Assembly: GCA_965226865.1 (NCBI GenBank)
Contig: CBDDEH010000004.1
Coordinates: forward strand, 620,001-684,000
From: CBDDEH01 sp965226865
Lineage (GTDB): Bacteria > Chloroflexota > Dehalococcoidia > Lucifugimonadales > JAGWBF01
Length of the DNA stretch: 64,000 nt
Direction: 5' to 3'
The translations under genes and the position numbers were made by a program. Under the pieces are notes generated by a model. That model ran no database searches and had not been told where the DNA came from. It saw only the letters and a list, made by a program, of their open reading frames with translations. Every line of letters starts with the position of its first letter. Position 1 is the first letter of the stretch. Below are positions 8,671 through 16,604 of this stretch, piece after piece.

Positions 8671-9720
8671 ATGGCAAAAGCAATAAAGATTGGCGATCGA
8701 TGGGTTGGCGACGGACAACCCTGCTATATCATCGCCGAGGCAGGATCGAACCATAACGGGAGCATGGCCCAGGCGAAAAAGCTCATCGACATCGCTGTGA
8801 AGGCAGGAGTTGATGCTGTTAAATTTCAGCTTTTCCGTGCTAGCAAACTCTATCCGAGAGAAGCAGGAGAAAGCGATTACCTGAAATTGGATCGTTCCAT
8901 CTTCGATATTATTGCCGAAATGGAGATGCCCTATGAATGGCTCCCTGATCTGGCGGAGTACTGTGACAAGAATAGAGTCCACTTTCTGGCGTCGGTCTTC
9001 GACGAGGAATCTGTCGAAAGACTGGATCCATTTGTCTCTGCCTTTAAGATAGCTTCCTACGAGATGACTCACCATCCATTAGTTCGCTACATTGCCCAGA
9101 AGGGTAAGCCAGTGATCATATCCACAGGAACCGCGAATATGGATGAGATACGCGATACAGTGGAGGTATTTCTCCAAACGGGGAATCAAGATCTAGTGCT
9201 AATGCAATGTACCGCCTCCTACCCTGCGCCCTTGGAGTCCCTTAATCTGCGAGCTATTCCGACAATAAAGGATGAGTTCAAAGTGCCTGTCGGATTCTCG
9301 GATCACTCAAGGGACCCGGTTGTCGGCCCGCTCACTGGAGTTTCTCAAGGGGCCGACGTTATTGAAAAACACTATACGTTAAGTAACCAGTTGCCAGGGC
9401 CTGATCACTCTTTCGCCCTCGAGCCCTCGGAGCTAAACACGATGGTCCAGAAGATACGAGAGGTCGAGCAAGCCTTGGGCAATGCAGAAAAAACAGTTCA
9501 TCCGGTCGAAGCAGAGTTGAGGGGATTTGCTCGTCGAACCGTATTCGCAGTTGAAGACATAGCCCACGGGAAGGCGTTTACAAAGAACAACGTCGCTGTT
9601 CTCCGATCGGGCAAACTAGAGCCAGGAATCGACCCCAAATATTATGAGGGCCTGCTCGATCGAAAGTCCAGGCGAGCTATTAAAGCTGGTTCTCCTATAA
9701 AACCGGAAGACTATGGTTAA
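8671..9720 (+). CDS. pseI: Pseudaminic acid / N-acetylneuraminate synthase family, PseI
   Basis: Condenses phosphoenolpyruvate with a 6-carbon amino sugar to form a 9-carbon nonulosonic acid. The NeuB TIM-barrel signatures are complete: Y-I-I-A-E-A-G-S-N-H-N-G near residue 20, A-V-K-F-Q near 50, K-I-A-S-Y-E near 123, G-F-S-D-H-S near 208 and E-K-H-Y-T-L near 231. A C-terminal antifreeze-like SAF domain (about 285-349) closes the substrate site. The 349-residue length is normal. Choosing PseI over NeuB or LegI rests on the pseB, pseC and pseG neighbours. Ribosome-binding site AAAGAGA precedes the ATG. Confidence 0.9.
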   Translation: MAKAIKIGDRWVGDGQPCYIIAEAGSNHNGSMAQAKKLIDIAVKAGVDAVKFQLFRASKLYPREAGESDYLKLDRSIFDIIAEMEMPYEWLPDLAEYCDKNRVHFLASVFDEESVERLDPFVSAFKIASYEMTHHPLVRYIAQKGKPVIISTGTANMDEIRDTVEVFLQTGNQDLVLMQCTASYPAPLESLNLRAIPTIKDEFKVPVGFSDHSRDPVVGPLTGVSQGADVIEKHYTLSNQLPGPDHSFALEPSELNTMVQKIREVEQALGNAEKTVHPVEAELRGFARRTVFAVEDIAHGKAFTKNNVAVLRSGKLEPGIDPKYYEGLLDRKSRRAIKAGSPIKPEDYG

Positions 9721-10207
9721 ACAGATGCCAGCCACGATTTCCATCCGTCCGGCGATAGACGAGGACTGTAGACGTCTGTGGAAATGGCGCAATGAACCCG
9801 CGACGCGGGAGTCATCCTTCGATGTTCGATACATCTCGTACGAAGATCACCAGACTTGGTTTGCTCGTACACTAGATGCTCCAGACAAACGGATTTTCAT
9901 CATCACCGACGACTCAGGACGCGAAATAGGATACGTACGCTTCAATCTCCACGGACAAGAGGCTGAAACAAGCGTCAGCCTGGACAAAGCCAAACGGGGC
10001 AAGGGGCTAGGTAGCACCGCTATAAAAATGGCTTCCGATTACACGTTAGCTGACAATGGCGTGGAGATGGTTTTTGCCTATGTCAAACTCGACAATGCAG
10101 GCTCGTTATCAGCGTTTCAGCGCGCTGGTTTCACCCTCGAAGGGGTAGCAGACGTTGCCGGAACAGACGCATATAAATTGGTGTATCAAGGAACCTCGCT
10201 CGCTTGA
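9713..10207 (+). CDS. GNAT N-acetyltransferase (PseH-like candidate)
   Basis: A 164-residue GCN5-related acetyltransferase. An R-P-A-x-x-x-D opening leads to the acetyl-CoA pyrophosphate loop K-R-G-K-G-L-G-S at about 97-104, then N-A-G-S-L-S-A-F-Q-R-A-G-F with the Asn and helix that end GNAT folds. PseH acetylates the C4 amine of the PseC product and usually sits beside pseI and pseG, as here. The gene overlaps the end of pseI by 8 bp. A second GNAT gene after pseG (11,308) could equally be PseH, so no symbol is assigned. Confidence 0.8.
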   Translation: MVKQMPATISIRPAIDEDCRRLWKWRNEPATRESSFDVRYISYEDHQTWFARTLDAPDKRIFIITDDSGREIGYVRFNLHGQEAETSVSLDKAKRGKGLGSTAIKMASDYTLADNGVEMVFAYVKLDNAGSLSAFQRAGFTLEGVADVAGTDAYKLVYQGTSLA

Positions 10208-10255
10208 ATTTAGAGCGATCAGCTCTCGCTCTGACAAAGCAATACTGGATCAATT

Positions 10256-11302
10256 TTGCATAGAGCGCTCTTTCGAGTAGATGCTGGACCCCATATAGGC
10301 TTGGGCCACCTTCAACGGTCGCTGGCCCTGGCAGGTGCTTTGAAGAACCTTGGTGTCGACTCGCTATTTGTGACCGATCAAAACGATAACGGCGGCCACC
10401 TAATCGCGCGCTATGGACTCGATTCCATGCCTCTTCGTCGCACTGAGCCTTGGGCCTCGGACGACTTGACAAGGACCCTTGAAATAGCAACTCGGCAGGA
10501 CTGCGGGGCGATAATTGTAGATTCCCATGTTGTCGGTGAACGGTATCTGGCTGAAGCCAAGAATACCGGATCATTCGTCGTGGTCAGGGATGATTTGGCA
10601 TTGTATCCATTCACTTGCGACATTGTGTTCAACGGTAATGCTGATGGCCCTCGCCTCCCGTACCAATCCTCTTCCGGTGATACGGTCTTCCTGCTTGGTA
10701 CGGAGTTCATTGTGCTAAGGCAGGAGTTCCAAGCATTACGTGAGCGAACAAGAAATGGCGGAGTTGAGAGCGTATTAGTGGTTTTAGGTGGAGCCGATCA
10801 TCACAACTTGATGCCCCGGATTTTGAGAACTCTAGACAAGCTGCCCGGTGACTTTGACGTAACTGCTGTGATAGGACCATATTTCACCAACGCCGCTGAA
10901 CTACAATCAGAAGCGGAGCATGCGAGACGGTCCATAAAACTGGCAAGGGATCAGGAGTTTATAAGTGAATTGATGATTGAAGCGGATCTGGCCATATCCG
11001 CCGGAGGACAGACTTTGTATGAGTTGGCCACCTGTGGCTGTCCAACGATCGCGATACGAACGGCCTCGAATCAGGACGGACAGCTACAGGTTCTAGAAGA
11101 TCTCGGCTTCGTGCGATCAGCTGGAAATGCAGAAAGCGATGATGTTACGTATCGGACCGCAGATTTGCTTTCAGACCTGCTATCCAACGTCGAAGCCAGG
11201 GCTAAGATGCGCGCCATCGGCCAGCGGCTGGTAGACGGTAAGGGAGCCCAGCGAGTGGCCACCGAAATATTTGAAGGGGCGTTCTCGTTAGTACCAAATT
11301 GA
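10256..11302 (+). CDS. pseG: UDP-2,4-diacetamido-2,4,6-trideoxy-altropyranose hydrolase, PseG
   Basis: Removes UDP from the nucleotide sugar before PseI acts. GT-B-like fold of 348 residues. The N-terminal R-V-D-A-G-P-H-I-G-L-G-H places the family's catalytic His at about residue 18. V-V-L-G-G-A-D-H-H-N lies in the middle, and S-A-G-G-Q-T-L-Y-E-L-A-T-C-G-C-P-T is the MurG-like nucleotide-binding loop near 247. The start is TTG at 10,256, needed to include the conserved N-terminus; no upstream ATG is in frame. It overlaps the next start region, consistent with one operon. Confidence 0.88.
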   Translation: MHRALFRVDAGPHIGLGHLQRSLALAGALKNLGVDSLFVTDQNDNGGHLIARYGLDSMPLRRTEPWASDDLTRTLEIATRQDCGAIIVDSHVVGERYLAEAKNTGSFVVVRDDLALYPFTCDIVFNGNADGPRLPYQSSSGDTVFLLGTEFIVLRQEFQALRERTRNGGVESVLVVLGGADHHNLMPRILRTLDKLPGDFDVTAVIGPYFTNAAELQSEAEHARRSIKLARDQEFISELMIEADLAISAGGQTLYELATCGCPTIAIRTASNQDGQLQVLEDLGFVRSAGNAESDDVTYRTADLLSDLLSNVEARAKMRAIGQRLVDGKGAQRVATEIFEGAFSLVPN

Positions 11303-11307
11303 AAAAG

Positions 11308-11919
11308 GTGAAGAAAACCTGCTCCGCCCAGAGATCAGACGTAATCCTGACGGGTCGCGCATACGTCCTCCGGCAATTCACGCCGGAAGATATTTCGCCC
11401 CGGTATATCAGTTGGCTTAACGATCCGCAAGTCAACAGATTTCTTGAAGTGCGGTTCGTCCCACAAACCCACGAAACCGCACTAGCATATGTGAGCTCAT
11501 ATTACGGCGAAACGGAAAAATACATGTGGGGCATCTTTCCCAAAGATGCTGTTGAACCTGTTGGAACGGCCACTTTATATGACATCAACCGTAACCATGG
11601 AACGAGCGAATTAGGCCTCTTAATCGGAGAAACGACCTATTGGGGCAAGGGAGCCTCTAATGAGGCCATTGAGTTGGTAGTAGACTTTGCTTTCGATTCC
11701 CTTGGGCTTCGCCGCGTGACCGGTGGAACTTACGCCTTAAATCATGGTATGAACTTCACCTTCAAGCACCTGGGATTTGCCCTGGAGGGAAAACAGCGGC
11801 AGGCATATTTGAGTTCGGGGTCCTACACTGATGCATACAGGTGGGGCATTCTGGATCAGGAATGGCGGGCCAGGCGTGAACGGGTGTCACATATCGGAGA
11901 CTGCTATGAATCTCAGTGA
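11308..11919 (+). CDS. RimJ/RimL-type GNAT acetyltransferase
   Basis: About 203 residues. L-T-G-R-A-Y-V-L-R-Q-F-T-P-E-D-I opens a RimJ/RimL-like GNAT domain; G-L-L-I-G-E-T-T-Y-W-G-K-G-A-S-N-E-A holds the acetyl-CoA loop, and N-H-G-M-N-F-T-F-K-H-L-G-F the terminal Asn/helix. The GTG at 11,308 is preferred; an in-frame TTG at 11,299 overlapping pseG is possible. It probably acetylates a sugar amine in this pathway, making two acetyltransferases for the two amino groups of a diamino sugar, or it may serve the acyl module that follows. It overlaps the start of the FkbH gene by 14 bp. Confidence 0.8.
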   Translation: MKKTCSAQRSDVILTGRAYVLRQFTPEDISPRYISWLNDPQVNRFLEVRFVPQTHETALAYVSSYYGETEKYMWGIFPKDAVEPVGTATLYDINRNHGTSELGLLIGETTYWGKGASNEAIELVVDFAFDSLGLRRVTGGTYALNHGMNFTFKHLGFALEGKQRQAYLSSGSYTDAYRWGILDQEWRARRERVSHIGDCYESQ

Positions 11920-13711
11920 CATACTACTGGAACTGAAGCCGACACCTTCCAGCTATTTGAAAGGAGAACGGGAGATCAACTCGGCAGGCTTCGAAGAATT
12001 AGTGCGGGTCAACGTAGCACTACTATCCACATTCACTTCCGATCCCCTAAAACCTTACTTGGCAGTCGAGGGTGCTGCTCGGGGCATGTTGATCCAGCCG
12101 TATTTCTCACCATTCAATCAGTTGGAACAAATGGTGTTGGATGATGCCAGCGCCCTATATGATCGCGACTTTGATGTTGTGGTCATCGCCGGCCGCATCG
12201 AGGAATTTGCGCCAGCCTTAGTTGATGGATTTGTTGCTCAGTCGGCTGCCCGAATCGAGGAAGAGCTTGTCGATATCGGTGAGCGACTCCGCTCCCTGGT
12301 TGTCGGACTGCGTAGGCGAACTACTGCGAATATTCTTGTCTTCAACTTTGCTGCGCCTACTTTTTTGGCGGCTGGCTTGGCAGACCCACTATTGGAACAG
12401 TCTCAGGCGGCGGTTATTCAGCAAGCCAACCAAAGGGTCGCCGCGATCTGCCGAGAATTTAGCGGCGCTTACGTATTTGACTACGCGAGAATCGTCTACG
12501 AAAACGGGTTGAGAAACTGGTACAGCCCCAAGCTCTGGCACATGGGAAGAATTCCCTTTGGCGGGCCGGCCCAACTTGAAACGGGTAGACACCTTGCCCG
12601 CTACCTTGGTGCTCTTTGTTTTCCAGCATGCAAGTGTTTAGTGCTTGACTGCGACAACACCCTTTGGGGAGGGATCTTGGGTGAAGAGGGTCTCGGCGGG
12701 ATTGACCTTGGTGACGAATATCCGGGCAATGTATACAAGGATTTCCAGCGTAAGTTATTGTCAGTGAAAGACTGCGGAGTCCTGCTGGCAGTTGCGAGTA
12801 AAAACAACGAAGAGGATGTGCTGGAGGTATTCGAGAAACATCCTGATTCGCTCCTCAAACCCGATGACTTCGCCGCGATGCAAATTCACTGGAATGACAA
12901 GGCCACCAGCTTGGCCAACATTGCAAGTGCATTGGAAATTGGCACCGATTCCTTGGCCTTCTTTGACGATAGCCCAGTCGAAAGGGATTGGGTCCGGACC
13001 CGGATGCCGGAAGTGACTGTGATAGAAGTGCCGGAAACTCCTTTGGGGTACATCCATGCCCTTGATGAATCGGCTGCCCTCGACCACCTTGTCATCTCGG
13101 GAGAAGACCGGGCACGACCTAGAATGTACCAAGAACAAATCCAACGCAAGCGGTTCCAGGGTCAGAGCGTCTCTACGGAAGAGTTCTTGGTGCGGTTAGA
13201 AATGACCGCGACTATTGGGAGTGTGGACAAAGTAACGTTGCCCCGGGTCACGCAGCTTTTAGCCAAAACCAACCAGTTCAATTTGACTACCCGCAGGCAC
13301 ACCGAAGCTGAGCTGCAGGCTATGATCGATGCGGGTGCGATTGCAGTCTGGCTCCGCTTGTCAGACCGGCTTGGCGACAATGGCCTGGTTGGCGCGGCAA
13401 TTGCCACCCCCGGCCAGGCAGAGATATGGACTATCGACACATTCTTGATGAGTTGCCGGGTTATGGGGCGCCATGTGGAGACCGCACTGCTTAGTGTTTT
13501 GTCGCACCGCATCAGCGAGTTGGGAGGCCGTGCCATCTTGGGAGAATATATTCCCACGCCGAAAAACAATATGGTCTCTGAATTCTACCCTTCACATTGC
13601 TTTCAGGCCGAGGATTGCGGCGCGGAACTTTGGCGATGGGACCTGTCCAAGGGAGAGATATCATGGCCCGAATCTATTCAGCTGAAGGTCGGTGATGGAA
13701 CAGGCGGCTGA
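11906..13711 (+). CDS. FkbH-like HAD-IIIC family protein
   Basis: FkbH-type enzymes take a 3-carbon unit from 1,3-bisphosphoglycerate, remove the phosphate and load a glyceryl group on an acyl carrier protein. The 601-residue protein has an SGNH-like N-terminal part (about 1-250), the HAD-IIIC core starting L-V-L-D-C-D-N-T-L-W-G-G with the DxDxT nucleophile, F-F-D-D-S-P-V-E-R-D for the metal site, and a C-terminal GNAT-like domain (about 440-595). The ATG at 11,906 has GGAG at the right distance; an in-frame ATG 75 bp upstream lies deep inside the previous gene and is rejected. The ACP gene overlaps its 3' end, strongly implying a matched pair. Confidence 0.85.
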   Translation: MNLSDILLELKPTPSSYLKGEREINSAGFEELVRVNVALLSTFTSDPLKPYLAVEGAARGMLIQPYFSPFNQLEQMVLDDASALYDRDFDVVVIAGRIEEFAPALVDGFVAQSAARIEEELVDIGERLRSLVVGLRRRTTANILVFNFAAPTFLAAGLADPLLEQSQAAVIQQANQRVAAICREFSGAYVFDYARIVYENGLRNWYSPKLWHMGRIPFGGPAQLETGRHLARYLGALCFPACKCLVLDCDNTLWGGILGEEGLGGIDLGDEYPGNVYKDFQRKLLSVKDCGVLLAVASKNNEEDVLEVFEKHPDSLLKPDDFAAMQIHWNDKATSLANIASALEIGTDSLAFFDDSPVERDWVRTRMPEVTVIEVPETPLGYIHALDESAALDHLVISGEDRARPRMYQEQIQRKRFQGQSVSTEEFLVRLEMTATIGSVDKVTLPRVTQLLAKTNQFNLTTRRHTEAELQAMIDAGAIAVWLRLSDRLGDNGLVGAAIATPGQAEIWTIDTFLMSCRVMGRHVETALLSVLSHRISELGGRAILGEYIPTPKNNMVSEFYPSHCFQAEDCGAELWRWDLSKGEISWPESIQLKVGDGTGG

Positions 13712-13946
13712 AGGTAGAATCTACAGAATCGTATCGGATGTGTGCGGAGCGCCGTTGGACACGATTGACGAAGACAGCAGCCCGGATTCTATACCGACGT
13801 GGGACTCAATGTCGCACATTCACCTGATCATCGCGTTGGAGTCGGAGTTCGGAGTCGAGCTTTCGCCCGAGGATTCCATGGAAATGCTCTCGGTCCGATT
13901 AATACGCATGATCCTTGAAGACAAAGGAATCAATACTGCCGTCTGA
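13695..13946 (+). CDS. Acyl carrier protein
   Basis: An 83-residue acidic helical protein with I-P-T-W-D-S-M-S-H-I-H-L-I: the Ser of D-S-M is the 4'-phosphopantetheine attachment site of the ACP family, and L-E-S-E-F-G-V-E-L follows as the usual helix III. It starts within the last codons of the FkbH-like gene (GTG at 13,692 or ATG at 13,695). It is likely the carrier for a short acyl unit made by the neighbours rather than the fatty-acid ACP, because it sits alone with FkbH and MaoC-SDR genes. No acyltransferase from ACP to sugar is obvious except the nearby GNATs. Confidence 0.85.
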   Translation: MEQAAEGRIYRIVSDVCGAPLDTIDEDSSPDSIPTWDSMSHIHLIIALESEFGVELSPEDSMEMLSVRLIRMILEDKGINTAV

Positions 13947-13982
13947 GCCGAGAAACGAGCTTTGTAGACCGCAACCTTATCG

Positions 13983-15155
13983 ATGAATCAGCGATTTACC
14001 ATAGGGCAAAGTCGCCGAACCAAGCTAAAGGTGGATGCATCTACCATCGCTGGCTTTGCGGAGTTCTCCGGAGACAAGAACCCTATCCACCTTGATCCAG
14101 AGGAAGCAAGGGCTTACGGGTATCCACGCCAGCTAGCCCATGGCGCGCTGTTGTTGTCGCTGCTCTCTAAGGTTGTCGGCATGGACTTGCCCGGGCCCGG
14201 CGCAGTATTGATGAGCCAGTCGACCGAGTGGCTTAGACCTGTCTTTGAAGGGGATGAAGTGGAACTCGTGGCAACTGTTGGCGGTGTATCCACTGGAGCG
14301 GGAATCATTTCTCTAGACGTCTACGCAAACAACCAGAAAGGCGAGCAGGTAATGAAGGGTAACGTCAAGGTAAAGTTGGCGGAGCGAATGACCAAGAAGA
14401 ATCTTCCCTCCGCAAACGGTGGCCATGTTGCATTGATCACCGGCGCCTCCCGGGGCATTGGAGCGGAAATCGCACGAAGGCTAGGCCACAGCGGCTTCGC
14501 TGTGGCAGCCAATTACCTGAGCTCTCGAGACAGTGCGGAGGGCCTGGCGCAGGAGATCCAAGCTTCCGGCGGTTCTTGTGAGCCCTTTGCCGGCGATCTT
14601 AGCGATCCAGATATAACTTCTGACGTGGTTCGAGAAGTAATTCGGTCGTTTGGCAGGGTCGACGTAGTCGTTCACGGAGCATCACCGAGCATTGATCCAC
14701 AGAAGGTGGACCAACTTCGATACGGTGACCTTGAACCCTTCCTGAAAGTATATGTTGGCGGTGCTCTGTCGCTTTTGGCTGGTGCCTCCCCCGGGATGGT
14801 CGACAGGAAATTCGGGCGCTTTATCTTCATGGGCACGTCGGCTATGTTCGGCCCTCCACCCATGGGAATGACAGCATATATGGCGGCCAAAGAGGCCTTG
14901 TGGGGCTTAGTGAAAGGTATGGCCACCGAGCTTGGGCCGTCAGGAATCACCACCAACATGGTGTCGCCCGGTATTACCGCGACGGACCTCACTGCATTCA
15001 TGCCGGCCCGTACCAAGGAAGTGGTTGCCAGGACAAGCCCCATGCGGCGGTTGGCGACCAGTCAGGACACAGCCGAATTGGTGGCGTTTTTGGCCAGCGA
15101 TGCCGCGGGATATATAAACGGCGTGAACATGCCGGTGATCGGTGGGCCTTCGTGA
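13983..15155 (+). CDS. MaoC-like hydratase/SDR reductase fusion
   Basis: Residues 1 to about 130 form a hotdog MaoC domain (F-A-E-F-S-G-D-K-N-P-I-H-L-D, with the family's catalytic Asp and His). Residues from about 143 are a FabG-like short-chain dehydrogenase: T-G-A-S-R-G-I-G, S-P-S-I-D region, then the Tyr-x3-Lys pair in A-Y-M-A-A-K and N-M-V-S-P-G-I-T. A dehydratase plus ketoreductase in one chain would process a beta-hydroxy/keto-acyl group on an ACP. With FkbH and ACP beside it, it may tailor a 3- or 4-carbon N-acyl substituent of the sugar; the chemistry is inferred. Confidence 0.82.
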   Translation: MNQRFTIGQSRRTKLKVDASTIAGFAEFSGDKNPIHLDPEEARAYGYPRQLAHGALLLSLLSKVVGMDLPGPGAVLMSQSTEWLRPVFEGDEVELVATVGGVSTGAGIISLDVYANNQKGEQVMKGNVKVKLAERMTKKNLPSANGGHVALITGASRGIGAEIARRLGHSGFAVAANYLSSRDSAEGLAQEIQASGGSCEPFAGDLSDPDITSDVVREVIRSFGRVDVVVHGASPSIDPQKVDQLRYGDLEPFLKVYVGGALSLLAGASPGMVDRKFGRFIFMGTSAMFGPPPMGMTAYMAAKEALWGLVKGMATELGPSGITTNMVSPGITATDLTAFMPARTKEVVARTSPMRRLATSQDTAELVAFLASDAAGYINGVNMPVIGGPS

Positions 15156-15222
15156 CCCATAATCGGGAACTCGGCCGGAACCGGGTCTGTTCCTTGCCGG
15201 AAATTACAAAGGATGTCTATGC

Positions 15223-16551
15223 ATGAAGCCAATTGAGATTATCGGCGCGCTATTGAACAAAAACAGAGCCTGGGTCTCCCAGGATTTCCAGGATTGCATC
15301 GATGTCTTGGGGCAGGAGATTCCATTAGCGGTGCACCGCTATCCCAGCGGGAGCGAATACAGTACCTGGAATATCCCGGACGAGTGGAACGTAATCAAAG
15401 CCGAGTTGACCGACGGCGAGCGTGTACTGGCCTCCTACACCGATCATCCCTTGTTCCTGGCCCCCTTTTCGTGCGCTTTCACCGGCTGGGTGAGCCGGGA
15501 GGAGTTGATGGCTCATGTCAAAACCGCGCCAAATACTCCAGACGCTTTTTCCTATGAATACCGGCTAATGTCCGATTACCGCCGTCGCATGAAGGAGTGG
15601 ATTATTACCCTGCCTCACAACCTGGCCCAAGGGCTTGACCAACCCCAGTATTTTGTCGACATCCAGGTCGAGAGCAAACCAGGCCATATGCTGGTGGGGG
15701 AAAGTACGCTCAAGGGGCGTGACAATTACACCTTCGCCTTTTTGACGCATCTGTGCCACGCGGGGCAAGCCAACGACGGCTTGGCGGGCGTGGCCGTTGG
15801 GGTAGAGGTGATAAAGCGTCTGAAACAGAAATTCCCGAGACCCAACCACAGCTACCAGCTCCTGATCATGCCCGAAACGCTGGGTTCTTCGGTATACTTG
15901 TCCGCCAACGATGACCTAATCGAGTCTTATTTAGGCTCCGTATTCCTTGAAATGGTCGGGATCAAAAGTCCGATTCGCCTGGGTCTCACACGCCGAAACG
16001 ATACCTATCTGGACCGGGTTTTGAAGTATGCCATCACCGAAAGAGGGTCCGGCTTCACGACGTGCGCCTTCAGGGAGCACTGGGGAAACGATGAGTACGT
16101 TTTCGACAGCTCCGGGGTTGGAATTCCCGGCGCATCCATCGAGCGCTACCCGTTCCATTGGTACCACACCAGCGGGGATAGTCTGGAGGTAACCGATGAA
16201 TCTTGCCTGGAAGAAATCGTCAATATTCTGGTCGATGCCGTTCGAGTGATGGAGTCTGATTTTATCCCGGTCCCGCATCAGAGAGTGCCGGTCTACCTTA
16301 CTCGTTACGATTTATACGCCGATTTTGAGAACGAGAGGGCAGACCATGACATCAATCTTGGGGTCACCGACCTGCTTTGGAGCGGGATGAGCGGCTTCGA
16401 TATTGCCCACAGGCTCGGAGTTTCATATGAGACGGTGCGGAAATACTTGATGAAATTAGTGGAAAACGATTTGTTGAGTAAGATGCCCCTTACTCCGGCT
16501 TATTTTCGAGGTGACGGTGTTCAGAAAGTCGGAGAAGAACAGACTTCATAG
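15223..16551 (+). CDS. DUF4910/DUF2172 peptidase-like protein (copy 1)
   Basis: The 442-residue protein is related throughout to the one encoded at 27,001. The core resembles zinc aminopeptidases of the M28 type: T-H-L-C-H-A-G-Q-A-N-D-G-L-A-G, M-P-E-T-L-G-S, F-L-E-M-V-G and W-Y-H-T-S-G-D. The second Asp of the N-D-D-x-S-G metal loop seen in copy 2 is Gly here, and Ser is Ala, so metal binding may be altered. The last 60 residues form a winged helix (G-M-S-G-F-D-I-A-H-R-L-G-V-S-Y-E-T-V-R-K). Such proteins recur in polysaccharide loci, but I know no established substrate; amide hydrolysis of an acylated sugar is one guess. Confidence 0.78.
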   Translation: MKPIEIIGALLNKNRAWVSQDFQDCIDVLGQEIPLAVHRYPSGSEYSTWNIPDEWNVIKAELTDGERVLASYTDHPLFLAPFSCAFTGWVSREELMAHVKTAPNTPDAFSYEYRLMSDYRRRMKEWIITLPHNLAQGLDQPQYFVDIQVESKPGHMLVGESTLKGRDNYTFAFLTHLCHAGQANDGLAGVAVGVEVIKRLKQKFPRPNHSYQLLIMPETLGSSVYLSANDDLIESYLGSVFLEMVGIKSPIRLGLTRRNDTYLDRVLKYAITERGSGFTTCAFREHWGNDEYVFDSSGVGIPGASIERYPFHWYHTSGDSLEVTDESCLEEIVNILVDAVRVMESDFIPVPHQRVPVYLTRYDLYADFENERADHDINLGVTDLLWSGMSGFDIAHRLGVSYETVRKYLMKLVENDLLSKMPLTPAYFRGDGVQKVGEEQTS

Positions 16552-16604
16552 GCCTTGGCTTCGACAATGACGGATAACCTTGGAAATCTGGCTGGTTGAG
16601 CGTG

